A DNA stretch of 64,000 bases from Ipomoea triloba. Lineage: Eukaryota; Streptophyta; Magnoliopsida; Solanales; Convolvulaceae. The DNA lies in contig NC_044930.1 in the NCBI RefSeq assembly GCF_003576645.1, forward strand, positions 12,225,512 through 12,289,511. Direction: 5' to 3'. Below the pieces are notes generated by a model that worked only from the letters and a program-made list of their open reading frames with translations, was not told the origin of the DNA and made no database searches. Of the stretch, positions 12,401 through 22,858 are shown one piece after another; positions within the stretch are counted from its first letter, which is position 1, and each line of letters opens with the position of its first letter. Position numbers and translations under genes: made by a program.

Positions 12401-15109
12401 GGATCACACGAAACCATTTCTAAGAGACTAAGATGGCTATTCTGGTTAGGACTTCAGCTTAAATGCTTACCAGCTGAATTTCCATTTGAAAGCATAGTTG
12501 TGATTGAATTACGCTACAGCAGATTGAAGCAAGTTTGGCAAGGAACAAAGGTATGGCTTTATGCTTTAAAGTTTTAACCTATAGTTTAGGATTTCTTTAA
12601 TACTTGTATGATTACAAACTTCTGTATTTCTTTCTACAATTTCAGTCCCTCAGATTTTTGAAGATTTTAGACCTCAGTCATTCATACGATCTTTTGAGGA
12701 CACCTGATTTCTCTGGTCTCCCGAGTCTTGAAAAATTGATGCTTCAAAACTGCGTCAGTTTAGTTGAGGTTCACGAAACCATTGGATTTCTTGAAGCACT
12801 AGTTCTTTTGAACCTTAAAAATTGCAAAGAACTTTGGGGGCTACCGGATAGCATTTGTATGCTGAAAGGTCTTGTGACACTTAATATATCCGGTTGCTCA
12901 AATCTTGAATACATTCCAATGGATATTGATAAAATGGATTCACTGAAAGAGCTATATGCTGATGGAACTGCAATAAACCAAGCCAGAGACGGGGTTGGAT
13001 CATGGCATGCATTCTTGAGATCTTGGGTGTGGAAAGGCAGGGTGTTCCCTAAAATTTCACCGATATTTTTACCAAACTCTCTAGTTACTTTAAGCCTTGC
13101 CAATAGCCATCTATCTGATGATGCTTTTCCAATTGCCTTTAGTAACCTCTCCTTACTAGAGCATTTAGATTTGGGCCAAAATCCTATTTCCTGCCTACCA
13201 AACAGCCTCAAATATCTTACTAGGCTCCTAAAGCTAGAAGTGGAAAGTTGTGAAAGTCTCAAATCACTTGTTGGATTGCCCAATATAGAGCATCTGAATG
13301 TAACCAATTGCTGGGCACTTGAGAAAATATCATACCAGTCAAGATCGTCGAAATTGAAGGACCTGATTTTGTCAAATTGTATTGCTCTAGCTGAAATAGA
13401 AGGAAATTTTAAGTTAGAGCCACTAGAAAATACTGATGTGGAAAGGCTATGGAACTTGGGTTTATCGAACTTCAAACCAATGGAAAATGTTTTGATTGGT
13501 TTTACATCCAAGATTCTCTGTTATTACAGGATATATTCGCAAGGCTGGATCCCTTCAAGAAAGATAAGAAAGCTTCCTCCTCAGGTGAGTGTCTCTTTAT
13601 ATTTCTTTCATTGCATGATTGTAATACACTAATACCTAAATCCACATAATCCTTTTAGAATATCTATCTCTGTGTGTGTATCACAAAATTTCATTGTTTT
13701 ATGATAGAATTTTCAGCTCAACATGATCTCTAAATATTACAAAACAATTCACCCTAGTTGTGGGAGGAAATTTTAAGAATGTGGTTTATATTAGCGATTT
13801 GTATATGTTAAGAGTCCCACGTTGAAAAAAATAAGAGGGAACATATGAGTTTATAAGGCCATAGGTTAGACCAATCATTATTCTATGGACCATAGTCCAT
13901 ACGGTTTTGTGGACTGAAAGTACATTATTTTGTATAATGTACATTTAGTACACAAATAATGTACTTTTAGTATATTAAAAATGTTTTTTTATGGTCCACA
14001 CAGCACTGCATGGACATGGTCCATATAAAAATTTGCCAGGTTAGACTAGCTAATTGATTGGATTCAGTCTTTTAGTGTGGTTTGGCCCATGTATATTATA
14101 GCCAATTGAATGACCTTGGTTCAATCTTAGATTATAACATGATATCAGAGGTTGTTCGGTCCACTTTGTGTTCACCTGGTTGTCTACCTATGGTCTCTTT
14201 ATCCAAGAGCACCAGTGTCTACCTGTGGTCCATTAGGCAGACTATATGATCACATCAAAACACATTTAACTTATTTACATGTTTGGTGAAACAACTACAT
14301 GTAAGTCCTTCGGTTGTAGTTTGGTTCTTAGGTTTGCCAATTTCCATGATGTTTTTCCTTAGTTAATAGCTTTGTTAAAAATGAACATTTCTATTTTGTA
14401 GGGAGTGTCCCAACCTGGCATCTTTAGCACTTTTCTTCCTGGGGAACATGTGCCTTGTTGGTTCAGCTCAAAGTTCACAGAACCATATACATCTTTACAA
14501 ATTCCTTTCCTACATAACTCTAGAGTTAAAGGCTTGAGCTTCTGCGTTGTGTATAAGCGATCAAAGGTTGGGGAATCTAAACGCACTAACGCGATGCGCC
14601 AACAGCTGACATTTTCCAAAGCACTCGTTGCTCGACAGAGAAGTCTTGGCAGGCAGAAAGGCGGGATAAGCAGCAGGCGTGTCACATATAGGCCTTTGGA
14701 GAATAAAGAATATGAAACGAGCTTCGACTGCCCGAGCATTACAGTAGAAAACGTGAGAAGATGTTGGAGGCGGTCGAGGCAGCCGGTGTTCTATGGAGTC
14801 CCGGATGGCAAGGAAGGGATGATGTGGTTAAGTGATTGGCGGTTTGGGAGAGATGAGTTGAGTTGTGATGATGGTGTGGAGGTGTCAGTTAGTGGTGGAG
14901 ATGGCATTGCAGTGAAAGAGTTTGGAGTGAAGGTTTTGTACGTGGATGAGGGTTCAGAATCAAGTATGGTGTGGGTCAGTGAGTCATGCAGGGAAAGGGA
15001 AAGGGATGCTAGTTTTGGAGAAGCATATGGGTTTTCTGTACGACTCCCTCCTACTTATCGTTCCCTTCAACGTGCTCGAGAGTCATATTTAGATTCGGTG
15101 CCTCATTAG
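9447..15109 (+). CDS. TIR-NB-ARC-LRR (TNL) immune receptor, 5 exons, 1219 aa
   Basis: Exons: 9447-9928, 10935-12036, 12122-12550, 12646-13584, 14402-15109, totalling 3660 nt with consistent phases and GT-AG introns. TIR about 14-160 (YHVFLSF at 14-20, putative catalytic Glu82 in LDEL, PVFYRVDPSD). The stretch between FRQED and KAIQESK is about ten residues shorter than in typical TIRs. NB-ARC: P-loop GMGGIGKTT 217-225, kinase-2 LLLVLDDVD 295-303, RNBS-B GSKIIVTTR 321-329, GLPLAL 384-389, and MHQ at 488-490 where the motif is normally MHD. LRRs span about 560-970 (LKILDLSHS, LEKLMLQNC, LVTLNISGCSNLEYIP). The last exon holds a post-LRR C-JID-like domain (PGEHVPCWFSSK, GLSFCVVYK). Family knowledge: TNLs are intracellular receptors whose TIR NADase activity signals through EDS1, and this one resembles the tobacco N type. 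The pathogen is unknown. The frame is intact. Whether it is functional is open given the TIR and MHD changes. Confidence 0.92.
10259..10510 (+). repeat. Repeat fragment in TNL intron 1, related to one in rbcS intron 2
   Basis: This stretch (for example TTGTTAGGATCAAGTGCTTG, ACTTTATTTCCTTAT, CTAGACTTGGCCTTT) is partly similar in order and wording to 18190-18320 plus 18545-18610 inside rbcS intron 2. It ends near AGTGGTATCAGAGACT. It is probably a dispersed non-coding element of unknown class. It sits inside the 1006-bp first TNL intron, which otherwise holds nothing recognisable. Confidence 0.45.
13871..14035. mobile_element. MITE of the GGACCATGGTCC family, copy A (TNL intron 4)
   Basis: The element has near-palindromic ends (TATGGACCATAGTCCATA on the left, CATGGACATGGTCCATAT on the right) around an AT-rich core with TACATTATTT-type repeats. 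Its reverse complement matches 15898-16015, including the motif TAATATACTAAAAGTACATT, so it is one of two opposite-oriented copies around the last TNL exon. Confidence 0.6.
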
Positions 15110-15280
15110 AATTTACAAGTCTTTGGATGTGCACCTGGTATGGTATTTCAAGCATTCTGCATACTTGGCCTACGATTGTTATGCCATGGGCAAGTGTTCA
15201 TCTCACACTGTGAATTTTGGGTCCAAAAATTATGTATCTGCCTTTAACGTATATCTATTATGTATCTTCAGTTAATAAAT

Positions 15281-15441
15281 TATGTGCATATAAATAAATT
15301 GAAGTCATATATATGCTAAGTACAAGCACATAATATGCAATTATGCATGTAGTTAACATATTATGTGCATATAAATATATTGAAGGCATATAATATGTTA
15401 AGTACAAACACATAGTATACAATTATGCATGTAGTTAACAT
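15281..15441. repeat. Tandem duplication, two units of about 81 bp
   Basis: Units starting TTATGTGCATATAAAT at about 15281 and 15361 match over their full length with a few substitutions, both ending TGCATGTAGTTAACATA. A partial third unit trails to about 15470. It is AT-rich and non-coding, just 3' of the TNL gene. Confidence 0.7.
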
Positions 15442-15565
15442 ATTATGTGTCTTCAATTTATTTATAAGTACATAACTGCAAATACATAATCTCAATGCCA
15501 TTTTGGACCAGAGTTCACATCGCAAGATGGTTCATTCTATAATTATTGGCAAATTATGCTATGAA

Positions 15566-15885
15566 ACCCGGGTTGCAAGGTGGACTTAGGTCCATGCTCA
15601 CAATTTTAAAACTCTATGTTCACAATTTTAAAACTCTATATTCACAATTTTAGAACTTTATATTCATAATTTTAAATCTCGATATACAAAATTACATTAC
15701 TTAATATTCACAATTTTTGAACTCTATATTCACAATTTTGTTATATAGATTCAAAAATTGTGTTATACTATTGAATATAGAGTTATGAAATTGTGAATAT
15801 AGAGTTAAAAAATTGTGAACATAGAGTTCTAAAATTGTGAACATGAACCTGAGGACTCGGGTCCATGTCATAACAACTGATAATT
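15566..15885. mobile_element. Fold-back MITE with internal TTCACAATTTTA repeats
   Basis: The left arm (AGGTGGACTTAGGTCCATGC, then repeated CACAATTTTAAAACTCTAT) is the inverted complement of the right arm (ATAGAGTTCTAAAATTGTGAA, then GGACTCGGGTCCATG). The motif recurs about five times in one orientation and then four times in the other around a centre near 15740, so the whole element can fold into one long hairpin. Confidence 0.65.
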
Positions 15886-15894
15886 ATTGCCCTT

Positions 15895-16160
15895 GGCCTA
15901 GGCAAATTTTTAAGTGGACCATGGTCCACACAACATCGTGCGGACCATTAAAAATATTTTTAATATACTAAAAGTACATTATTTGATAGTATACGAAATA
16001 ATGTACTTTCAGTACTCAAATAATATACTTTACATGAATACCATTTATATTTTAATATATTAAAAGTGCATTGTTTATGTACTGAATGTATATATTATTT
16101 GATAGTATATACAATATTGTATAATATATTTTCAAATAATGCAATAATGTAGTTTTTATT
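15895..16160. mobile_element. MITE of the GGACCATGGTCC family, copy B (3' of TNL)
   Basis: It begins with GGCAAATTTTTAAGTGGACC and CATGGTCC, and its first 120 bp match the reverse complement of copy A at 13871-14035. The right part is longer than copy A and carries further TAGTATAT and TACATTATTT-like repeats, ending near GTTGACCATGGTTAATAG. It is non-coding. Confidence 0.55.
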
Positions 16161-16326
16161 GTTGACCATGGTTAATAGAATAATGAATTTGGGCCAACTT
16201 GGGCCAAAATGGGAGCTGGGCACGGTTGTTCTCGAGGATCCTTCTAACGGTCTTAGAAATCTTCTCCAATTAGACACAAGAGGCATTATTACGCTAAGAG
16301 TTACATACCCAGGCTCTTTCCCCCGT

Positions 16327-16615
16327 CCCCCCCCCCCCCCCCCCCCCCCCCNNNNNNNNNNNNNNNNNNNNNNNNNNNNNNNNNNNNNNNNNNNNNNNNN
16401 NNNNNNNNNNNNNNNNNNNNNNNNNNNNNNNNNNNNNNNNNNNNNNNNNNNNNNNNNNNNNNNNNNNNNNNNNNNNNNNNNNNNNNNNNNNNNNNNNNNN
16501 NNNNNNNNNNNNNNNNNNNNNNNNNNNNNNNNNNNNNNNNNNNNNNNNNNNNNNNNNNNNNNNNNNNNNNNNNNNNNNNNNNNNNNNNNNNNNNNNNNNN
16601 NCCCCCCCCCCCCCC
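16327..16615. other. Assembly gap of 250 N flanked by C homopolymers
   Basis: A 25-base C run (16327-16351) is followed by 250 N (16352-16601), a 14-base C run (16602-16615), and shortly after an 18-base A run near 16633. The homopolymers probably caused the assembly break. The true length and content are unknown, and any reading through here is an artefact. Confidence 0.97.
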
Positions 16616-16754
16616 TTCTTCCCCTGATGCACCAAAAAAAAAAAAAAAAAGCCAACATGTAATATCTCACTCTCTCGTAGAGAATTTTAATTGAATGATG
16701 AATTAAATAATGTTATCCCCATTTACTAAAAAGTATAATGAAAATTTTAAACAA

Positions 16755-17035
16755 GTTAATATCCAACATAGTCCTCAACATTTGTGAATTTTTTCTATTT
16801 AGTCCTAAACAATTAAGTTGACATAATTGAATCCTCAACTTTACTGATATTTTTCAATTTCATCCTCCATCAAGAAATCTGTCCATCATTTGTTAAATGC
16901 GAGAGTGATTGTGTCCTTGATCAAATACGATATTGGGCAAAATTAGTAAAGTCAAGGATTCAATGATGTCAAATTAGTCATTTAGGACTAAATTAAGAAA
17001 ATTAACCAGAGTCTATGACTATTTTGGACATTAAC
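16755..17035. mobile_element. Long-TIR MITE (MULE-like)
   Basis: The left arm (GTTAATATCCAACATAGTCC, then TTTAGTCCTAAACAATTAAG) is matched inverted by the right arm ending GGACATTAAC, with TATTTAGTCCTAAA-type motifs mirrored and a short centre near 16900. Arms are about 100 bp and diverged. It resembles the long-TIR element around 46575-52755 in style (TTTAGTCC motifs) without being the same sequence. The target duplication is uncertain. Confidence 0.55.
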
Positions 17036-17642
17036 TCAAATTTAAACGGAGAACTAGTTGTGCAAGCAAATAAAAATCAATAACGTTATAAAACAAAATT
17101 TTAAAAAATAAGACTAAATGTAACAATTTTACAATAGTCAATGACTAAAAGTGAAATTTGTTCATGAAAATATATATATTTTTTAAAAATAACGTGTTTT
17201 TTTTTTTTTTTTAATTATGACACCTGTTATGGAGCATATATTATATAGATGCGTTTAAAAATTCCCAATCTTACATTAAAAACAAAAAACAAAAAAACAG
17301 ACAAACAAACAAACAATTTGAAAATAAAATAAACAAATAAATATACTCAGCATGGAGTAATGTGCACTAAAAATTACTTAAAGCAATCAAGTGGAACTAA
17401 AAAGAATAATAAATTCGAGATGGTAGTGATGAAAACCATAGGCATAGGCATCCAGCATTCCAGCCTCACTGATTTGTACCCACTGACACATTCATCTCCC
17501 CAAACCAACCCACCATTTTCAGTGTGCCCTCAAAAATAACCTTTTATCATCTCTACATACCTCCATTTTCTCAACCTTTTATCTCCCTAATTTGCTTCTT
17601 GTGATCATCTGTAGCTAACTAGCTAGCTCAATTTTCTCAAAG

Positions 17643-17889
17643 ATGTCCTCTGTGTTTTCTTCGGCTCCAGTTGGTGTTGGTGGATCAAGCTTTATTGGCC
17701 TCAAAAGCACCCTTCTTCCTTCCAATTACTCCATTTCTTGGAGCCGCAAAACCGTTTCCAATGGCTCCAAAACTCTCTGTATGAAGGTAAACTAAGTATA
17801 TGTTTTATACTTTCTCAATTTCTTTAAGCCCAAAAAACTAATGCCCCACCACTTATTCGCATTTGAGTGGTAACAAATGTGTCATCGGG

Positions 17890-17929
<40 letters not shown>

Positions 17930-18913
17930 TTAGAGTTGATTTGAGATGATGTTTGTATATTTTGTTGATTAAATATTTGTTTGGGGGGGCTGCAGACTTG
18001 GAATCCAATTGATAACAAAAGGTTCGAGACACTCTCCTACCTTCCCCCACTCTCACAGGAATCTATTGCAAAGGAAGTTGATTACATTATTAACAAGGGA
18101 TGGATTCCTTGCCTTGAATTTGATCAGGTTTGTATCCGTTAAGATCACGCACTTATGACTCACGTCATAAGTTATATAACTATCGGTCTTAATTAAACTC
18201 GTTATCTTATACCACTTGTTAAGACCTTATCACTTGGGTCAAAAGTTGTAGCTAGTAGAGAAGGTCCAATTTTATTTCTTTATGCAATCACATTTTCCAA
18301 AGCTAAGGTGTTAGACTTAGGCCCTGTTTGGTAGAAGGTATGATTTGTTAATAACATTAGTTGATGATTAGCTGATAGCTTTTTGGTATATTTTTTTTTT
18401 TCAAAAAGTTAATTGAAAATGTTGCTTTGAGTAGCCTTTTGAATTTTAGTATTTTAGAGTTACAAAAAGCTTATTAACTAAACAACTAATAGTGATTAAA
18501 TAAGACAAAATTAGCTGATAGACTGATTATTTACCAAACAGGGCTTGGCCTTTTATCTATTTCCGCCTAACAATCTCTCCTTGCCCTTTACTGGCTTCTG
18601 TCCAATAGTATCATACTATACAAAAATAACTGAAATTTGTGTATGTGGAATTGAATTGAAGGTGGGACGGCAGCAGAGGGAAAATAGCCGAATGCCGGGA
18701 TACTACGACGGCAGGTACTGGACGTTGTGGAAACTGCCGATGTTTGGGTGCACAGATTCATCTCAGGTTCTCAAAGAAATGGAAGAGTGCAAAAACACAT
18801 ACCCAAATGCTTACATCCGTTGCCTTGCATTTGACAATGTCAAAAAGGCTCAATGCATGTCTTTTATCATTCACAAACCAACCGCCGCCTCCCCCTCCGC
18901 CTCATATGAATAA
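17643..18913 (+). CDS. rbcS: Rubisco small subunit precursor, nuclear, 3 exons, 175 aa
   Basis: Exons: 17643-17786, 17996-18127, 18662-18913 (528 nt, phase 0 at both junctions). Residues 1-46 are a Ser-rich chloroplast transit peptide; the mature protein should start at Met47 after TLC, as is usual for rbcS. Mature landmarks are [54 protein letters not shown] and [10 protein letters not shown]. The protein joins the chloroplast-encoded large subunit in the stromal L8S8 holoenzyme that fixes CO2. Oddities: after intron 2 the usual G-F/Y-V/I-Y-R-E is GRQQRE, and the tail runs about seven residues past the usual end. Intron 2 (534 bp) holds a repeat fragment with a MITE inside, and its acceptor (GAATTGAAG) is pyrimidine-poor. 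An alternative acceptor nine or twelve bases downstream would remove part of GRQQ. The sequence is diverged from common photosynthetic SSUs and may be a minor paralogue. Confidence 0.9.
18190..18610 (+). repeat. Repeat fragment in rbcS intron 2, split by a MITE
   Basis: The outer parts (18190-18320 and 18545-18610) resemble the intron-1 repeat of the TNL gene at 10259-10510, with shared wording such as TTTATTTCTTTATGCAATCACA versus TTTATTTCCTTATACCGTCACA. The interruption at TTAGACTT / TTGGCC corresponds to continuous CTAGACTTGGCC in the TNL copy, which acts as an empty site for the MITE inside. Confidence 0.5.
18321..18544. mobile_element. MITE with GCCCTGTTTGGTA termini inside rbcS intron 2
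   Basis: The ends are exact inverted repeats of GCCCTGTTTGGTA, with further imperfect pairing inward (GATTAGCTGATAGC against TTAGCTGATAGACTG). The length is 224 bp with no coding content. Termini of this wording occur in Tourist and hAT MITEs. The flanks TTAG and TTGG hint at a short target duplication that has since diverged. Confidence 0.75.
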
Positions 18914-18941
18914 CAAACAAAACAAGTTCGCACCGATTTAG

Positions 18942-19050
18942 CTCACTGGTTCAATAAATAGTATTTGATAGATGAGACCAAAATTCGAAACTGGGTAGCG
19001 ATAGTGTCGGAATTATGTCTAAAGTGAACAGATCCTTTGTGCGCACCAAC
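18942..19050 (+). mobile_element. Possible SINE-like fragment 3' of rbcS
   Basis: TTTAGCTCACTGGTTCAA (about 18948) resembles a tRNA A box and AATTCGAAACTGG (about 18981) a B box, in the right order though rather close together. It may be a diverged tRNA-derived sequence within the rbcS 3' UTR. A second B-box-like motif, GGGTTCGAATCTC, lies at about 19555. Evidence is weak for both. Confidence 0.25.
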
Positions 19051-19866
19051 ATTTAGCTCTGTCTGTTAAGCTTTGAGTTATTCTGATTTATATCCTCTGG
19101 ACATACCTAAATTCTGTAATCTGTTTCTTTCTTTCCTGTGGGTATCTACTATTCTGGTTTTTCTTTTCCGCTGTTGCAGTACAAAGGAGTGTTATTTTCT
19201 GTTTGAATAATCAGCATGTTATGTACAAGTGTGATTGGAAGTTTTCATCAAAAAGAGTAAAAAAGGCAAGAGTTTAGGAATCTAGCTTGATTTAGCATTT
19301 GGCATTTGGGTTAAAATACTCCCATCAACAGCTTATGTTTTTTAATCAAATTTGTTCACAAGTGGAATTATTGGTCCTACTATTGGAATTATTGTTTATT
19401 TCAACTTGTTTAATTTGCTTAGCTTAACACTTTATTATGGATCTTGGGGGCAAATAAATCAATGGCTTTAACCTTGACTACAGGATAGTAATCGGTGTTG
19501 CGCATGTAATATACATAAATGTACCATTTAAAGCATGTGCTTCAATTTGGTATGGGTTCGAATCTCAATAAAATAGAGATTATGGTCCACGTGTTGTTCT
19601 CACTTGAGGAAGCATGGAGCAAAATGTTATAAGAAGTGCAACCAACAAAGTTTGAATCTAAAACCTCAAGTATAATAACACAAGTTCTAAACCACCCAGT
19701 CACTCAAAATCTTGTATACTAAAGGGCAGGAAGCTCCACTTATACATAGAGTGCGCTAAAAGCAAAGTAGTGGAGAACATGTGTGAACAATATTTTACTC
19801 ATCATTAGCTTCTATTTCTAGCAAGTGTTTTAAAACACATCAGTATCTCAATATTTTAAATTAAGG
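19051..19866. other. Non-coding region downstream of rbcS
   Basis: It probably holds the rbcS 3' UTR and polyadenylation signals near its left end, followed by AT-rich intergenic DNA. A tRNA-like GGGTTCGAATCTC motif lies near 19555. I see no coding region. Confidence 0.4.
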
Positions 19867-20193
19867 GGTGTTTGGAAAATAGTTAATAGCATTATATTAA
19901 CTGCTTATAGAAAGATATTTGGTAAATTAACTGTTAGCTGATAATAGATTACATGCAAAATGACCTTTAAGAGTATAATTTACCTTTTAAGGTATAATTT
20001 ATTTTCTCAAAAAATTGATCGGAAAAACTATTTTGAGCAACTTTTTAAATTTTAACGTTTTAAATCCATAAGCTGTTACAAAAAGCTGATTAACCAAAAC
20101 CTCATATTGACTATTTAACCAAGTCAAATAGTTATTAGTGATCAAACAAGTCAATTAAAATTGACTAATAAATTATGTTACCAAACATTGCCT
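19867..20193. mobile_element. MITE with TGTTTGG termini
   Basis: It starts GGGTGTTTGGAAAATAGTTA and ends GTTACCAAACATTGCC, forming imperfect terminal inverted repeats. Inner motifs such as CTGTTAGCTGATAA and ACAAAAAGCTGATTAACC resemble those of the rbcS-intron MITE, so the two may be distant relatives. About 327 bp, non-coding. Confidence 0.55.
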
Positions 20194-21249
20194 TAATTTG
20201 TAAATATATGTTAAGGTAGTGACCTCGTTTTGCCAACAAGAGAGACATAGTGAGAGAACGAAGTTTAGCTGATGTGAAGCTGATCCCCACACAAGTTTCT
20301 TCTACAACCCCACCCATGATATTTAATTTTTTCTATCTTGGCCATACAGACAATTAGTCAATTCCTTTGGAAACAATATGTACATTCTGCCTGAATAATG
20401 AATATCATGTAGGCACAGTGCAAACCAACATATAAAGCATAATCTAGCAAATGATATATATGCAGAAGCGGAAATGGCAATGGAACACAGAATTACATAT
20501 CCCTCACTCTAACCAACCCCATCCATAGGTGGTGCAAAGCATTGTTGCGTTGCAAGCATAACTGCACTAATACTCGTAAGACCAAAAGTTAAATTAACTC
20601 ACATCATATATAGTATAATATACTACTAGTATATATTATTTAAGTGGTTGTGGTGCAAGTATATGTCTGAGTCAATAAGTGGTTTAATATTCAAATAAGG
20701 TGACATAGATATTCAAATTGATTTTAACTGATTATCTACCTATAATAATGGCATGTAGGCTTCTAAGCAAAACGGTCCTCCAACAGCTCATGTAGATAAA
20801 ATACACTACGCCATCTAGTATTCAGGAGAGAAGTGATACACAAAACAACTCACGTTTCAGTGCATGTCTACCATTCCAAGGCAAGACCAATGGCGATATC
20901 AACTATGGCGAAAGATAATCTGATCATTCTAAAGATTCCGCTACTACAAGGTTAGTTCGCTTGTTATGATTTAAATTTCATTAAGTTTATGTTACTATAT
21001 ATTTATATCTAACAGAATTATCATCCACATCTCTAGATGAATTAGCTTTCTTTTTTCTCCAAAATAGCTTTAAGTTCACGACCTCTACTTGACCACTTGA
21101 TTGAGGATGATATGTGGTCTCTCTTAATTGAGAAGACAACCATATATACTTAAACAACAAGCTTTAAATTGGGAGTGTTTAACAATTGAGTATGCCTTGG
21201 CGCTAGTCTGTCAGACAGAGATCGTAGAGAAGCCAAGTACTGAGGCACT
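20194..21249. other. Intergenic AT-rich DNA
   Basis: No gene, RNA or repeat structure is recognised here. The right end merges into the decayed Gypsy fragment. Confidence 0.4.
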
Positions 21250-22475
21250 ACTCGTTTGCCCGATCACTTCAGTGTCCCCCGCACATTAATTTTGACCTCG
21301 GTAACGCAACCTGAATGGTTTTGGATCGTAGACATTTTGAGATACAAGACAAAGTGCGAGTTGCCTGATGACAAGCGCTCTTTTGGTGGACTGCTGTTAA
21401 GCTGCCTGCTTCCTGATGAGGCCAAGCTAAGTCTGTTATGGAGGAGGCCCATCGTGGAATATACGCAACACACTAGGGAGACAACACTTTGGCTCGTAAG
21501 TTGATCATTCAAGGGTACTACTGGCCAACCATGGTGAAGGACTGCATAAAGAAGGTAATGAAATGCCCGACATGCCAAGTCTTTGCTAAGAGGGAATTGA
21601 AACCTGACTAGCCACGTTTTATACATTAGTCACCACGGTCATCCCCTTTGCAAAATGGGGGTAGATCTAATCGGACCATTGCCTCAAGCACTCGGTCAGT
21701 ACCGATTTTACATCATGGCCATCGATTATTTCACCAAGTGGGCAACGACCGAACCCCTGGTAACCATTATCGACTACTAGTGCTGCAAGTTCCTCTAGAA
21801 GAATGTCATTTGTAGGTTCGGATTGCCCGAACAGCTGGTTACCAATAATGGTCAGCAATTTGATAATTGATCCTTTACCTCATTCTGCATCTATCATGGG
21901 ATCTGTCACAGTAAGATGGTTGTGGCTTACCCTAAATCCAATGAACATGTGGAAAACCTCAACCATACTATCATAGATGGGTATAAAAAAAAATTAGAGT
22001 ACTTAGGTGGGACTTGGGTCGACCAGCTGGAAAGAGTTTTGTGTGCATATCAAATGACTTCCCACTGAGTGACTGGAAAGACGCCTTTCGCATTGGCCTT
22101 CGAATTCAAGGCTAAGGTGCCCACCTAGGTGCAGGTGCCCATAAGGTGAATACTTATTTATAATTAGGAAGGCAATGAGGAAAGCCTGCAAATTGAGAAA
22201 AATTTCCTAGAGGAATGGATAGACGCTACTTATGCCCGAATGGCCGAGTATGAGTAGTCATTCAAACGATATCAAGACAAGCAGGCTAAAGTGAGGTACT
22301 TCCAAGTGGGCGATCCAATGTTGAGAGACCTTGAGGCCAGTCGGCCGGCGAAAGGCAGAAAATTACCGGCCAAGACAAAATCACGGCGGTCGTGTATCTA
22401 GGAACTTACCAATTGGAAACCATGGAAGGCCAACTAGTGGACTGAATTTGGAACACCCATCATGTGAAGAAATTT
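21250..22475 (+). pseudogene. Decayed Ty3/Gypsy integrase region
   Basis: In shifting frames this stretch reads as a plant Gypsy pol 3' half. There is a zinc-binding segment (YYWPTMVKDCIKKVMKCPTC), an integrase core start (GVDLIGPLPQALGQYRFYIM, then AIDYFTKWATTEPL), and a final segment (IWNTHHVKKFY) like the C-terminus of Tat/Athila-type polyproteins. The second core Asp is Asn (VTNNGQQF), and several stops and frameshifts are present. No LTR of its own is recognised. It predates the younger Gypsy immediately to its right. Confidence 0.75.
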
Positions 22476-22591
22476 TACTAATAGACTATTTGTCCTTTCT
22501 CCTTTTAGCGTTATTTTATGTATGTAGTTAGTTGCCAGACTACTCGCTTGTTACTTAGAATACTTTGCAATTTGTAGTGAGGAAAATAGGA

Positions 22592-22858
22592 AGAGCTAGG
22601 AATTGAAACTGAAGAGGACCGGTGATGAGACCGGAATGCAACAAATAAATGATCCATTAAAAGTCTCGAGTGGCTCGGTAACAAGATCTAAGTCAAGGAA
22701 GATTCAAGAGGCTTTTAACACTTTTGTGCAAACAGATTGGAATCCAACATCTTTTTGTGAAGAAGAAGATCAATCTGGAAAAATAATTCTATTCAATTGT
22801 CTTCACATAAAAACTTTTGAAGACAATTCAGACTTCAGTATCAGATCAAATTTCCCGG
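22592..22858 (+). pseudogene. 3' end of a CRM-like Gypsy polyprotein, detached
   Basis: The open frame reads MQQINDPLKVSSGSVTRSKS and then RKIQEAFNTFVQ, the characteristic C-terminal tail of CRM/Reina-type Gypsy polyproteins (family motif G-P-hydrophobic-T-R-S/A-x-A/S-K-K-hydrophobic-Q-E-A). It ends at a TGA (22861) next to the LTR that begins here. The tail therefore lies upstream of the 5' LTR of the main element, not before its 3' LTR, where the corresponding part is missing. Either this is the remnant of a second tandem copy, or the assembly has misplaced it. Confidence 0.7.

Noticed and set aside
12771..13511. A 246-codon open reading on the minus strand inside the TNL LRR exon
   Set aside because: It is antisense to a clear LRR-coding exon, has no recognised domain, and mirrors the regular LRR codon pattern.
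16095..16670. Open readings crossing the N run with poly-Gly or poly-Pro ends
   Set aside because: They consist of undetermined bases and C homopolymers at an assembly gap.
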